Shown: one piece after another, positions 44,394-52,996 of the stretch | How positions within the stretch are numbered: position 1 is the stretch's first letter | How the letters are laid out: each line of letters starts with the position of its first letter | Assembly: GCF_016786255.1 (NCBI RefSeq) | Contig: NZ_JADMKT010000075.1 | Span: 170,840 to 234,839 of the forward strand | From: Robertkochia sediminum | Lineage (GTDB): Bacteria; Bacteroidota; Bacteroidia; Flavobacteriales; Flavobacteriaceae | Reading direction: 5' to 3' | DNA: 64,000 nt | The notes under the pieces: generated by a model | Seen by the model: only the letters and a program-made list of their open reading frames with translations | Database searches by the model: none | Told to the model about the DNA's origin: nothing | Program-made: the position numbers and the translations under genes

Positions 44394-44936
44394 ATGGACA
44401 AGGCGCTGCAAACCATGATCGACAATATGCCTGAGAAAACAGGACGATCGTTAGAAGAATGGAAAAAACTACTCAAGGAACACACCTTTGAAAAACACTC
44501 CCATGCGGTAAAATTCCTCAAACAGGAACATGGGGTCACCCACGGATTTGCCAATACTATAGTCTCTCTTTTTAACCAGGAACCGGGCAACCAGATCGAC
44601 CTTATCGCCAAACAATACGAGGGGAGGGAATCCCTCTACCCCATTTACCAGGACCTGATCGAATACGTTACGGGGCTGGGTGAAGACGTCACCATTAGTG
44701 CAAAAAAAACCAGCGTTAGTATCATCAGAAAGCATCAGTTCATATTGATCAAGCCGGCTACCAAAACGCGTATCGACCTCGGATTTAAACTCAAAGACGT
44801 TGCAGTGGGAGAACGTCTGGAAGACTCCGGACCCTTTGGCACCATGTGTACCCATCGGGTACGCCTAACCTCCAGGGCAGACGTAGATGAAGAACTTAAA
44901 ACCTGGATCAAACAAGCCTACGACATGTCGGTTTAA
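44394..44936 (+). CDS. DUF4287/DUF5655 domain protein
   Basis: A 180-residue soluble protein with two small domains. Residues 1-60 match DUF4287 (DKALQTMIDNMPEKTGRSLEEW), and about 75-175 match DUF5655 (IEYVTGLGEDVTISAKKTSVSIIRKHQFILIK). The pair is found across bacteria without a known activity; DUF5655 has been linked by fold to nucleic-acid-binding proteins but not tested here. A possible -7 box TAACTTTA lies at 44349-44356. Confidence 0.8.
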   Translation: MDKALQTMIDNMPEKTGRSLEEWKKLLKEHTFEKHSHAVKFLKQEHGVTHGFANTIVSLFNQEPGNQIDLIAKQYEGRESLYPIYQDLIEYVTGLGEDVTISAKKTSVSIIRKHQFILIKPATKTRIDLGFKLKDVAVGERLEDSGPFGTMCTHRVRLTSRADVDEELKTWIKQAYDMSV

Positions 44937-45037
44937 TCGCCTTCCATGACCATCACCTGAGCGCCAAGCCTGAAACCTGATGACGTAATTATGCGCAACC
45001 TATTTATGCACTGCCTTAAAAAATACCCACGAATACG

Positions 45038-45811
45038 ATGATGAAATTCTTCAATCGCCTGAGAAGGCAACTCCTGGAAAAGAACAACCTGAAAAAATAC
45101 CTCCTTTATGCACTGGGCGAGATCGTCCTTGTGGTGATCGGGATCCTGATCGCTTTAGCCATAAACAATGCCCAACAGGAAAATGAGATCAAAAGAAAAG
45201 AGATCACCTACCTAAGCGGACTCCAAAAGGAGTTTGAGATCAGCAAAAAAAAGCTCGCTACGCTCATTGAGGTGAACAGAGCGAATTATAAGGGAGCTAC
45301 CCAGGTGGTAAGCCTGCTTGCTGATCCCGGCAGCAACCCCGATGAAAAAGAATTGTCGCAACTCATCTTCCGGTCTCTATACAATGACATTGCCTTTAAC
45401 CCCAATAACGCATTGCTCAATGAGATGATCCATTCAGGAAGTCTGAAAGACCTATCCAGTACAACCCTTCGCAAAAATTTGACCAACTGGCTCTCTACCC
45501 TGGAAGACATCGCAAAGCAAGAGGCAGACCTTATGTCACACCGGGATCATGTACTGGATATGATGCGTACCAACGACGGCCATTTACGGAGCATTCTGCA
45601 CTATGCCGATACGAGCCAAAGCCTTTTCTCCCTTCCTGCCGATGCCTCACCGGAGAGCAATATGACCTTGTTCCGTTCCCCGGCATTCGAGAACAACCTG
45701 TTGCTATTCATACTTTCCGGGCAATCCACAGAAAAAGCCCACTACCTTCCGCTTATGACAGACCTCGAACAAATTCTGAACCTTATTGAAAATTCGATTG
45801 CAGACCAATAG
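45038..45811 (+). CDS. DUF6090 family membrane-anchored protein
   Basis: A 257-residue protein with the hallmark start NRLRRQLLEKNNLKKYLLYALGE, then a single transmembrane helix (about 30-45, VLVVIGILIALAINN), and a long helical cytoplasmic or periplasmic region. This N-terminal pattern defines the DUF6090 family, abundant and often duplicated in Flavobacteriia, with no known function. It may start at either of two adjacent ATG codons. Confidence 0.85.
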   Translation: MMKFFNRLRRQLLEKNNLKKYLLYALGEIVLVVIGILIALAINNAQQENEIKRKEITYLSGLQKEFEISKKKLATLIEVNRANYKGATQVVSLLADPGSNPDEKELSQLIFRSLYNDIAFNPNNALLNEMIHSGSLKDLSSTTLRKNLTNWLSTLEDIAKQEADLMSHRDHVLDMMRTNDGHLRSILHYADTSQSLFSLPADASPESNMTLFRSPAFENNLLLFILSGQSTEKAHYLPLMTDLEQILNLIENSIADQ

Positions 45812-45918
45812 CAGATAAATAACAGGCCTATTATATTGAACACCTTTGGAAACAGGAGATAGACCAACGCCATGAATTCACTACCTTTGTTGGCTATAGC
45901 TGAATAAATTCTCCGATC

Positions 45919-46260
45919 ATGTCTGACGAAATGAAACCCTGCCCTCAATGCGAATCTCCATACGGATATCTGAAAACAGAAAATATCTATGCCTGTCCGG
46001 AATGTGGCCATGAATGGGATCCAAACGACATCCCGGATGAAGACGCGCTGGTGGTGATCGATTCAAACGGAAACACACTTCAGGATGGCGATTCGGTGAT
46101 CGTGATCAAGGATCTGCCTGTTAAAGGGGCAAAAGGCCCCGTCAAAGCCGGAACAAAGGTGAAGAATATCAGGCTGGTTGAAGGCGACCACAACATTAGC
46201 TGCAAGATCGACGGCTTCGGAGCTATGGGATTAAAATCAGAATTTGTCAGAAAGGCTTAA
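45919..46260 (+). CDS. yjdM: Zinc-ribbon protein YjdM (PhnA family)
   Basis: A 113-residue protein. The N-terminal zinc ribbon has CPQC and CPEC pairs (Cys8, Cys11, Cys27, Cys30), followed by the PhnA beta domain with [14 protein letters not shown] and GLKSEFVRK at the end. Historically named PhnA but not phosphonoacetate hydrolase; in E. coli YjdM is a small zinc-binding protein. TACCTTTG at 45882-45889 is a perfect -7 box without a clear -33 box. Its 3' end overlaps the convergent lipoprotein gene by 24 bases. Confidence 0.88.
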   Translation: MSDEMKPCPQCESPYGYLKTENIYACPECGHEWDPNDIPDEDALVVIDSNGNTLQDGDSVIVIKDLPVKGAKGPVKAGTKVKNIRLVEGDHNISCKIDGFGAMGLKSEFVRKA

Positions 46261-46857
46261 AGGCTTTTGCATTTCTTCCTGCATCAGAGAGTCTTTGGGC
46301 CATAAGAAATCTGCAGCAGGATTTATATAGTCGTAATGAAGCAGTCGCAGGTATTTCAACACCTTACTACGCTCCGGATGTTCTATACCCAAAGCATCGC
46401 GACCATATGCGTCGGCTGCGGTCAGGGCAATATACAAATAGCCCTGTTCGTAATCGTCAAAAAGGGCATTGTCTTCTTCGATGAGCAGTTCGGCAAATTC
46501 AAAATCCGATTCGTCATCACTACCCCAGATCAGATCGTCTACGATTCCTGAAAACAGGTTAATTGCCCTGTCGTAGCGCATACATTCATGAACAGAAAGC
46601 AGGTAGCGCTGTTCATTAATTACGATAGGAAACTCAGCAGGGATCACACCTCCATCCCATTGAAATCTTTGTCGCAAAAAATCATTGAAGCGCTCTACGC
46701 CATAAGGGTTTTCAAAAACCAGGGCATAGACATCTGGGAGGTCGCTCTTAAAATCACGGGCCTGGATCAGGCGGGTACCCTCGATATCCGGTGCCTTACT
46801 GTAGGGGATACACGAGCATATGAGCATGAATACCAAAAAGAAAACGAACTTTTTCAT
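46237..46857 (-). CDS. Lipoprotein of unknown function
   Basis: A 206-residue lipoprotein starting at MKKFVFFL (46857), with lipobox Cys14 or Cys16 (ICSCIP). The body is acidic, with a Glu/Asp-rich segment ([17 protein letters not shown]) at about residues 115-130 and a helical end. No domain is recognised. It converges on yjdM and shares 24 bases with its 3' end. Confidence 0.65.
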   Translation of the reverse strand: MKKFVFFLVFMLICSCIPYSKAPDIEGTRLIQARDFKSDLPDVYALVFENPYGVERFNDFLRQRFQWDGGVIPAEFPIVINEQRYLLSVHECMRYDRAINLFSGIVDDLIWGSDDESDFEFAELLIEEDNALFDDYEQGYLYIALTAADAYGRDALGIEHPERSKVLKYLRLLHYDYINPAADFLWPKDSLMQEEMQKPLSLSDKF

Positions 46858-47042
46858 GGCTACCAGCTTTAACGGTTGATCATGTAGCAGGGTACCGATC
46901 AACGACCTCTATAAATTACAACTTAAGGATCATCTTTTTGCTGACGGCGATCAGTAAAACCATAGCAAGACTCTTATTATCAATCACATAAACGAAAAAT
47001 AATAAGTAAATTGTAGTTAGAACCACGTACCGTTAAGCGGCA

Positions 47043-49229
47043 ATGCAGCAACCTTCAAAACACGGCCAATTCGGCACCATCCAGGGTGTTTTTATACCCA
47101 CGGTGCTTACCATTCTCGGGATCATACTCTTTTTGAGGTTACCCTGGGTCGTAGGTAATGCCGGTATTCTGGGTGCAGGCCTTATCATTGTCCTTTCCAT
47201 ATCGATCACCCTGCTCACCAGTTTATCGTTGTCTTCGGTGATCTCCAATATTCGCATTGGTTTTGGCGGGGCATTTGCTATCATCTCCCGTTCCCTGGGA
47301 CTGGAGATCGGAGGCAGTATTGGCATTCCCCTGTATCTATCACAGGCCATTGCTGTGGCCATGTATATTTTTGGTTTCCGCGAAGGGTGGATCTGGATAT
47401 TTCCCGACCACCACCCTTTCCTGGTCGATCTGACCGTTTTTGCGATAGTTTTCGCAATTGCCTATGCCAGCACCAGCCTGGCCTTTAAGATCCAATACGT
47501 TATTCTCGCAGTGATCGTTCTGGCCATATCGTCTATCGCCGTAGGTTTTGCCCAAACAGAAACCTTCGAAACCCCAAAGCTCATGGGTGAATTTGTGCAG
47601 GCCAGGGAGGGCGAACTCATCGGAGCTAATTTCTGGATGGTTTTTGCGGTATTCTTCCCTGCTGTAACCGGGATCATGGCCGGCCTGAACATGTCGGGCG
47701 ACCTTAAAAACCCCAGGAAAAGCATCCCAAAAGGAACGTTGTGGGCCGTAGTGCTTACAGCGATCGTCTACCTGGCCCTTGCTTTTATGGCTGCCTATAT
47801 GGGCAATGCCCGGGAGCTGGTAGAAAATTACACCTTTTTTATCGATCATGCCTATATCCCCGTACTTGTATTGATCGGCCTGGCAGGAGCCACTTTTTCC
47901 TCAGCCCTGACCTCCTTTGTGGGAGCTCCCCGGATTCTTGAAGCTATTGCAAAAAAGAACATCCTCCCCTTTTCAGAACGCATTCGGAAAAGAAACAAAA
48001 GAGGTGAGCCTGCCGCAGCTATATCGGTCACCGGAGTCATCGTTTTTCTTGCCCTTTTACTTCGTGAATTGAACCAGATCGCCCCGCTCATTACCCTTTT
48101 CTTTTTGATCACCTATGTCATGATCAACCTGGTGGTACTTATCGAACAAAGCCTTTCCCTACCCAGTTTCAGGCCAACATTTAGCATACCTCTTGTAATT
48201 CCCCTGGCTGGTACAGTGCTCAGCCTGTTTACCATGTTTGTGGTTAATCCGGTCTTCTCCCTGGCTTCTGTGATCACAGTATTCTTTATCTACGCCTATC
48301 TCATGCGCAAACACCTTAATTACTCTGGCGGTTACGCCCGAAGCGGACTCTTCTCTGCACTCGCTAAATGGGCCACCGAAAGATCGGTATCCCTGTCAGG
48401 AGAGAACGAACCCCGCTCCTGGCAGCCCGACCTCCTGGTACCCATCCAGGAACCCCGCGACCTGCGATCGTCATTTCGATTGCTTTACGCCATTATTCAC
48501 CCCAAGGGATCCCTTAAGATCCTCGGGATAGCGACCGGTAAAAATCTTGTACGACTTAAGACGGAAGTACCCCCTGTGGTGGCACAGATCAAAAGAACGG
48601 GAGACTCCATTAACTATTCCTTTATAGAAAGTGACCAGTTTCAGAAGAGCATACGCATAAGCGTCCAGGCACTTGATGCTTCCTATTTTAATCCGAACTC
48701 CATCTTCCTGCGCCTCGATTCGAGAACCAAAGACCTTGAAGCGTATGAAAGGTTGATCAGGGATCAGATAGGAAGTGAGCGGGGAGCCCTGCTATATGTT
48801 CCCTTTGCCCAGGTGGGCCTGGGCCTGGAAAAGACCATTAACCTATGGCTGCATGACATTCCCGATAACTGGGAATACCAACGTGAGCTGGGCAATAACG
48901 ACCTCGCTGTGCTCATAGCTTTACTGCTGCAGGAAAACTGGGATGCAAAGCTTCGGGTGATCGTAGAGCTGGAACCCGGAACCCCGATCGAAAAAGGAGC
49001 GACATTACTTAGAAACCTCAAAGAAAGTGTGCGACTGCCAAAGCATACCGAACAATACCAGGTATTTAAAAACACCCCGGAGGTTTGGCATCAGGTACCT
49101 CATGCCGATCTGAGCATCGCCTCATTTGGCTCCTATACCCCTATTGGCAATCTCTTGACCATCGTAAAAAGACACCGGTCTTCATTTCTATTTGCCGCAG
49201 ATTCGGGTAGAGAAAATGCGCAATTCTGA
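47043..49229 (+). CDS. SLC12-like cation-chloride / amino acid transporter (APC superfamily)
   Basis: A 728-residue membrane protein. About twelve transmembrane helices fill residues 15-430, beginning with VFIPTVLTILGIILFLRLPWVVG and including the APC-type GIMAGLNMSGDLKNPRKSIP. The C-terminal 250 residues are soluble, as in Na-K-Cl cotransporter relatives. The substrate could be potassium/chloride or amino acids. It has no partner in an operon and a terminator of the convergent gene lies 12 bases after its stop. Confidence 0.87.
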   Translation: MQQPSKHGQFGTIQGVFIPTVLTILGIILFLRLPWVVGNAGILGAGLIIVLSISITLLTSLSLSSVISNIRIGFGGAFAIISRSLGLEIGGSIGIPLYLSQAIAVAMYIFGFREGWIWIFPDHHPFLVDLTVFAIVFAIAYASTSLAFKIQYVILAVIVLAISSIAVGFAQTETFETPKLMGEFVQAREGELIGANFWMVFAVFFPAVTGIMAGLNMSGDLKNPRKSIPKGTLWAVVLTAIVYLALAFMAAYMGNARELVENYTFFIDHAYIPVLVLIGLAGATFSSALTSFVGAPRILEAIAKKNILPFSERIRKRNKRGEPAAAISVTGVIVFLALLLRELNQIAPLITLFFLITYVMINLVVLIEQSLSLPSFRPTFSIPLVIPLAGTVLSLFTMFVVNPVFSLASVITVFFIYAYLMRKHLNYSGGYARSGLFSALAKWATERSVSLSGENEPRSWQPDLLVPIQEPRDLRSSFRLLYAIIHPKGSLKILGIATGKNLVRLKTEVPPVVAQIKRTGDSINYSFIESDQFQKSIRISVQALDASYFNPNSIFLRLDSRTKDLEAYERLIRDQIGSERGALLYVPFAQVGLGLEKTINLWLHDIPDNWEYQRELGNNDLAVLIALLLQENWDAKLRVIVELEPGTPIEKGATLLRNLKESVRLPKHTEQYQVFKNTPEVWHQVPHADLSIASFGSYTPIGNLLTIVKRHRSSFLFAADSGRENAQF

Positions 49230-49241
49230 ACCTTTTACCAT

Positions 49242-49270
49242 AAAAAAAGGGGTGCATCCATAGGCTCCCC
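49242..49270 (-). terminator. Terminator of the aldo/keto reductase gene
   Basis: On the minus strand GGGGAGC pairs with GCACCCC around an 8-base loop (one A-A mismatch), followed by seven T residues (49248-49242). It lies 28 bases beyond the stop codon of the aldo/keto reductase gene. Confidence 0.7.
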
Positions 49271-49297
49271 CCTTCCAGATCTCATTAGTTTTGCAAA

Positions 49298-50242
49298 CTA
49301 CCAGGGTAGCGCCAAAGGTTTTACTTCTTCTTTATAAAAAGTTTCAAGCTGCTCTACCAACTGAGGCTTCAATTGCAACGCAGTGCTTTCGAGGTTGCTC
49401 TTTAACTGATCCAGGTTGGCATTTCCCGGGATCACCGTAGAAACAGCGTCATAAGACAAACAGAAGGCTATGGCCGTGTGCACCATATTGGCATCGGGAC
49501 CAATAATATCACGTACGCGATCTAGCAATTTTGCCCGGGTGCGTATGTCTTGTTCAGACCAGCGGCCGCGAACGTCATCAAAGCGGCTTTCGGCCGTGTA
49601 TTTTCCACTCAACCATCCCGAATCAAGGGGGATCTTAACAATGATACCCACACCCTTTTCCTGGGCCATCGGAAAAGCTCCTGCAACATCCTGCCAGAGG
49701 ATATTAAAGAAAGCCTCGATCACTTCGCAGTTGGTGGTACGCATAAAGAGCTCCATTTCTTCCTGAGTATCCAGGGAAGCCCCGTAGGCTTTGATCTTTC
49801 CTTCTTCTTTCAATCGTTCCAGGATCTCGTAATGATCGTTCTTATTCCCGTCCAGGTATTCAGCCGGCGGATTGTGAATAATGAGCGAATCGACATAGTC
49901 CATATCCAGTCTTCGCAGACTTCCCTCCAAAGATTCACGTATATATCCCGAACTGTAATCCTGGGTTCCCTTATCGGTATGTCCGAACTTGGTATTGATA
50001 ACGATCTTGCTTCTGTCTACGCCTTTCAGCGCCTTCCCCAGCCGCTCTTCACTACTTCCGTATCCGTAATTGGGAGCGGTATCGAAAAAGTTCACCCCCT
50101 CTTCGATCGCCTTATGCACCAGGTAGGTGGCTTCCTTCTCGGTCATTTCCTTGGTCCATCCCGATCCGGATCCGAGCTGCCAGGCTCCAAGACCTATCTC
50201 CGACACCTTCGGGGTATCCTTGATGTAACTATTGTATTTCAT
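49298..50242 (-). CDS. Aldo/keto reductase
   Basis: A 314-residue NAD(P)H-dependent reductase with a TIM barrel. The catalytic set is Asp in FFDTAPNYGYGSSEE with Tyr59 or 61, Lys in INTKFGH and His in SLIIHNP. STVIPGNANLDQLKSNL near the C-terminus binds the nucleotide phosphate. The best-known relatives reduce sugars or act on dehydrogenated sugars. CAAAGGTA at 50283-50290 is a perfect -7 box on the minus strand without a clear -33 box. Confidence 0.92.
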   Translation of the reverse strand: MKYNSYIKDTPKVSEIGLGAWQLGSGSGWTKEMTEKEATYLVHKAIEEGVNFFDTAPNYGYGSSEERLGKALKGVDRSKIVINTKFGHTDKGTQDYSSGYIRESLEGSLRRLDMDYVDSLIIHNPPAEYLDGNKNDHYEILERLKEEGKIKAYGASLDTQEEMELFMRTTNCEVIEAFFNILWQDVAGAFPMAQEKGVGIIVKIPLDSGWLSGKYTAESRFDDVRGRWSEQDIRTRAKLLDRVRDIIGPDANMVHTAIAFCLSYDAVSTVIPGNANLDQLKSNLESTALQLKPQLVEQLETFYKEEVKPLALPW

Positions 50243-50355
50243 AATAACTGAATTTATTAACTATTGCAGGTAAGGCTTCCAGCAAAGGTAAGGTGAAGTT
50301 GCATTTTTATATGTGACTACTGATACATTTTGATCAGCGAACAACCATCGAAACG

Positions 50356-51000
50356 CTAAAGGCGTATTTGCCCTTCTGCCTTAAAGACCTCGTAAAGGGC
50401 GGGGTAGTGAGACCGGAAGGTGTCCAGGATAAAATCAAAAGGCACATCTTCAAAATGACCGTAATCCTCAAGGTACTCCATAAAGGTATCTCCATCGGCA
50501 TTGAAGGCCTGGAGCAGCGCATCGCTATTCCCGTCAAATTCGAGGGCAGGCACGTGAAATCGCTCACAAAGCTCTTTGTTGAAGGTTGGCGAAGCCTTTA
50601 CCCACTTCCCATTATGATATACACCAACCATACCGTGGGGAGCCAGCTCGTGACTTCCGATCTTCTCAATAATGCGCTCTACGGCAATGTGATTGGTAAC
50701 CTTGGCCAAATGCAGCCTCGCCGGAATGCCCAAGGCCCTAAGAAAGGTCACCATCAATATGGCCTTATCGATACAATGCCCCGAAGTTCTTGAGGCGATA
50801 GCACTGGCCTTGAAATGTTCTTTTTGAAAACTGATCTGGTACGGATCATAACGCCAGCCATCGCGAACCTTCAGGTAGACCTCCCTGATGATCTCCTCTT
50901 TAGAATCCAGCCTGAGAAATGGTCCTATATGCTTGCGGATCGTAGGATGATCGTGATCAATGTATGGGGTAGCCTCTAAATACGTCATCTTTTGTGGCAT
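50356..51000 (-). CDS. Transglutaminase-like cysteine-protease-fold protein
   Basis: A soluble protein of 214 residues when started at MPQKMTYLE (51000). The catalytic triad is Cys in SGHCIDKAILMVTFLRALG, His in HGMVGVYHNGKWVKASPTFN and a following Asp/Asn region near LEFDGNSDALL. The family includes bacterial transglutaminase-like peptidases whose substrates are mostly unknown. It faces the endonuclease/phosphatase gene divergently. Confidence 0.83.
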   Translation of the reverse strand: MPQKMTYLEATPYIDHDHPTIRKHIGPFLRLDSKEEIIREVYLKVRDGWRYDPYQISFQKEHFKASAIASRTSGHCIDKAILMVTFLRALGIPARLHLAKVTNHIAVERIIEKIGSHELAPHGMVGVYHNGKWVKASPTFNKELCERFHVPALEFDGNSDALLQAFNADGDTFMEYLEDYGHFEDVPFDFILDTFRSHYPALYEVFKAEGQIRL

Positions 51001-51179
51001 TGTGATCAGGTTAAGGACGGACAAGTTAACGTATTTTCAGCTTTCCTGACAATTTCTGCCACCACTTATCTCCTCCCTCTTTCCTGCTGCCTGCAACATC
51101 GGTTTCGTTTGAATTTTACTTACATTTACTATGGCCCAAACCAATCATTTACATGTACCATCTTTAAAAATAGCATATC

Positions 51180-52082
51180 ATGAGCCCTTTCTTTTCCCTG
51201 AGCGACAAACGCATTTATTCCATCCGGGATATCACCGTATGGTCTGTCTTCACAAAAAATGTCCTGAGTTATTCTTTGCTATTGCTACTACCAGCGGTAT
51301 TGTTGGGGCAAACCCATATCATGACCTTTAACATTCGCTATGCGACCGAAGCCGATGGTATAGACCAATGGGAACTGCGAAAGGGCGAACTGGTCTCATT
51401 CCTGGAGCAAGAACAACCGGATCTCCTCGGCGTACAGGAAGCCATGCCGCAACAGGTGGCATTCCTGCAAACCGGCTTATCCAACTACGGTCATATCGGC
51501 CACGGCCGCGATGGAAAGAACACCAATAGCGAAGCTGTTCCCCTGTTTTATCACAAGGACAGATACCTACTTTTAAAACACCGGGTCTTCTGGCTGTCAC
51601 CCACCCCGGAGGTCCCTTCAAAAGGCTGGGATGCCGCCCTGCCCAGGATCGCAGTGTACGGGGTCTTTAAAGACCTGCGAACATCAGATACTATTCATGT
51701 GATTAACACCCACTTTGACCATATGGGCACTGAGGCCAGGCTTCGTTCTGCTCATCAGATCCTGCAATGGGTTCAAAAAGAGATTCCCCCGAAAGCCGGA
51801 GTTATCCTCATGGGAGACCTCAACAGCGAACCCGATGCAGCACCAATTCTGGCATTGGCATCATATTTCAATGATGTGCAGGCAGGACAAAACAGCGATA
51901 CCCCCATAGGTACCTTTAACGCCTTTGATACTAACATGAGTGAGTTCCCGAGGATCGACTACCTTTTTACCAGAGAATTTGAAACGATCCATGCAGGAGT
52001 ATCGAAAGCCAGGCGAGGCAATGGCCGCTACCTTTCTGATCACTTCCCGATATGGGCAAAAGTGATCCCTGCCGGGAAATAA
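51180..52082 (+). CDS. Secreted endonuclease/exonuclease/phosphatase family protein
   Basis: A 300-residue enzyme with an unusually long N-terminus: about 25 polar residues precede a hydrophobic signal (VLSYSLLLLLPAVLLGQ). Catalytic motifs are DLLGVQEA, INTHFDHMG, MGDLNSEPDA, PRIDYLF and SDHFPIWA. Bacteroidota members cleave DNA, sphingomyelin or inositol phosphates; the exact substrate is unknown. The long leader may mean that translation really starts further downstream, but no ATG or GTG is present before the hydrophobic core. Confidence 0.87.
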   Translation: MSPFFSLSDKRIYSIRDITVWSVFTKNVLSYSLLLLLPAVLLGQTHIMTFNIRYATEADGIDQWELRKGELVSFLEQEQPDLLGVQEAMPQQVAFLQTGLSNYGHIGHGRDGKNTNSEAVPLFYHKDRYLLLKHRVFWLSPTPEVPSKGWDAALPRIAVYGVFKDLRTSDTIHVINTHFDHMGTEARLRSAHQILQWVQKEIPPKAGVILMGDLNSEPDAAPILALASYFNDVQAGQNSDTPIGTFNAFDTNMSEFPRIDYLFTREFETIHAGVSKARRGNGRYLSDHFPIWAKVIPAGK

Positions 52083-52169
52083 ACCCATGGTTATTGCCCG
52101 TGAACAGTGTGGTAATTTTCCTGAACACGACATTCCTGATTTTTATATTCCGGCTTACTTCAAATTATT

Positions 52170-52177
52170 TATATTTG
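52170..52177 (+). promoter_or_regulatory. -7 promoter element of clpP
   Basis: TATATTTG is a perfect TAnnTTTG element 21 bases before the ATG. The -33 box is only a TTTT stretch upstream, so the call rests on the -7 element. Confidence 0.5.
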
Positions 52178-52198
52178 AGTAACACAAAACAATGACAC

Positions 52199-52741
52199 AT
52201 GGCAGATAAAAAGATCCAGGATAAAATAGATGAAGCCTTACTCGGTGAGCGTAAGGTATTTTTATGGGGAGAAGTAGACGACGATTCGGCAAAACACGTG
52301 ATCGATCGCCTATTGTACCTCGACTCCCTGAACAACGACGAGATCCAACTCATTATCAATAGCCCGGGAGGCTACGTTACTTCCGGAATGGCAATTCACG
52401 ATACCATGAAGAGCATTAAAAGCCCGGTATCAACGGTTTGTACAGGACTTGCTGCCTCTATGGGATCCATCCTCCTGTCTGCCGGAGAAAAAGGACGTCG
52501 TTTTGTATATCCCTATGCCCGGGTCATGATCCACCAGCCTAGTGGTGGTGCACGTGGTCAGGCCTCTAACATTGAGATCCAGGCGCGGGAGATCCTGAAA
52601 ACCAAAGAGATCGGCGCTAAGATCCTTGCCGATAACTGCGGACAAAGTATGGATAAGATCATGAAAGATTTTAACCGCGATTACTGGATGAATGCAGAAG
52701 AATCTCTCGAATACGGTATCGTTGATGGGATCTTAAAGTAA
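52199..52741 (+). CDS. clpP: ATP-dependent Clp protease proteolytic subunit (ClpP paralogue)
   Basis: A 180-residue serine protease subunit. The complete triad is Ser87 (GLAASMGS), His112 (MIHQPSGG) and Asp161 (NRDYWM), with SPGGYVTSG as oxyanion strand. It is shorter at the N-terminus than standard ClpP (about 195-220 residues) and has no clpX or tig beside it. This suggests a second ClpP, perhaps pairing with another. It is followed by a nonamer array and a terminator hairpin. Confidence 0.88.
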   Translation: MADKKIQDKIDEALLGERKVFLWGEVDDDSAKHVIDRLLYLDSLNNDEIQLIINSPGGYVTSGMAIHDTMKSIKSPVSTVCTGLAASMGSILLSAGEKGRRFVYPYARVMIHQPSGGARGQASNIEIQAREILKTKEIGAKILADNCGQSMDKIMKDFNRDYWMNAEESLEYGIVDGILK

Positions 52742-52743
52742 CG

Positions 52744-52883
52744 GGTAACAAAGGTAACAAGGGTAACAAGGGTAACAAAGGTTACAGGGGTGACAAGGGT
52801 TACTGAAGTGACAGGTGATAGGTAACAAGAATGACAGAAGTTACCAGGGTGACAAGAGTTACAAGGGTGACAAGGGAACTTGA
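52744..52883. repeat. Nonamer direct-repeat array
   Basis: About 14 units of 9 bases run from 52744. The first are GGTAACAAA, GGTAACAAG, GGTAACAAG, GGTAACAAA, GGTTACAGG and GGTGACAAG; later units are more degenerate, with one 14-base irregular unit at 52807-52820. All share a GTNAC core. It lies tail-to-tail between clpP and the glycosidase gene. Because 9 is a multiple of 3, it reads as a Val-Thr-rich peptide on the minus strand, which is not a gene. Confidence 0.8.
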
Positions 52884-52972
52884 AGCAGATCACAAATTGG
52901 GTCTGGCCGAAGGATCACTCACCGTCTAAAATACCAATCCAAAACGATCACCGCTTATAACAAAAAACACAA

Positions 52973-52996
52973 GCAGGCTTTACGGCCTGCTTTTTT
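52973..52996 (+). terminator. Terminator hairpin downstream of clpP
   Basis: GCAGGC (52973-52978) pairs with GCCTGC (52985-52990) around a 6-base loop, followed by TTTTTT (52991-52996). An A-rich stretch sits before it, so it may also work for the convergent glycosidase gene, whose stop codon lies in the loop. Confidence 0.6.

Noticed and set aside
46916-47026. Hydrophobic 36-residue frame with GTG start upstream of the lipoprotein gene
   Set aside because: AT-rich intergenic DNA gives such frames by chance; no promoter or recognisable similarity.
50356-50793. Plus-strand frame antisense to the transglutaminase-like gene
   Set aside because: No coding features; the minus-strand gene with Cys/His motifs explains the region.
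52681-52893. Val-Thr-rich minus-strand frame over the nonamer array
   Set aside because: It arises because 9-base units keep the frame; no start context or homology.
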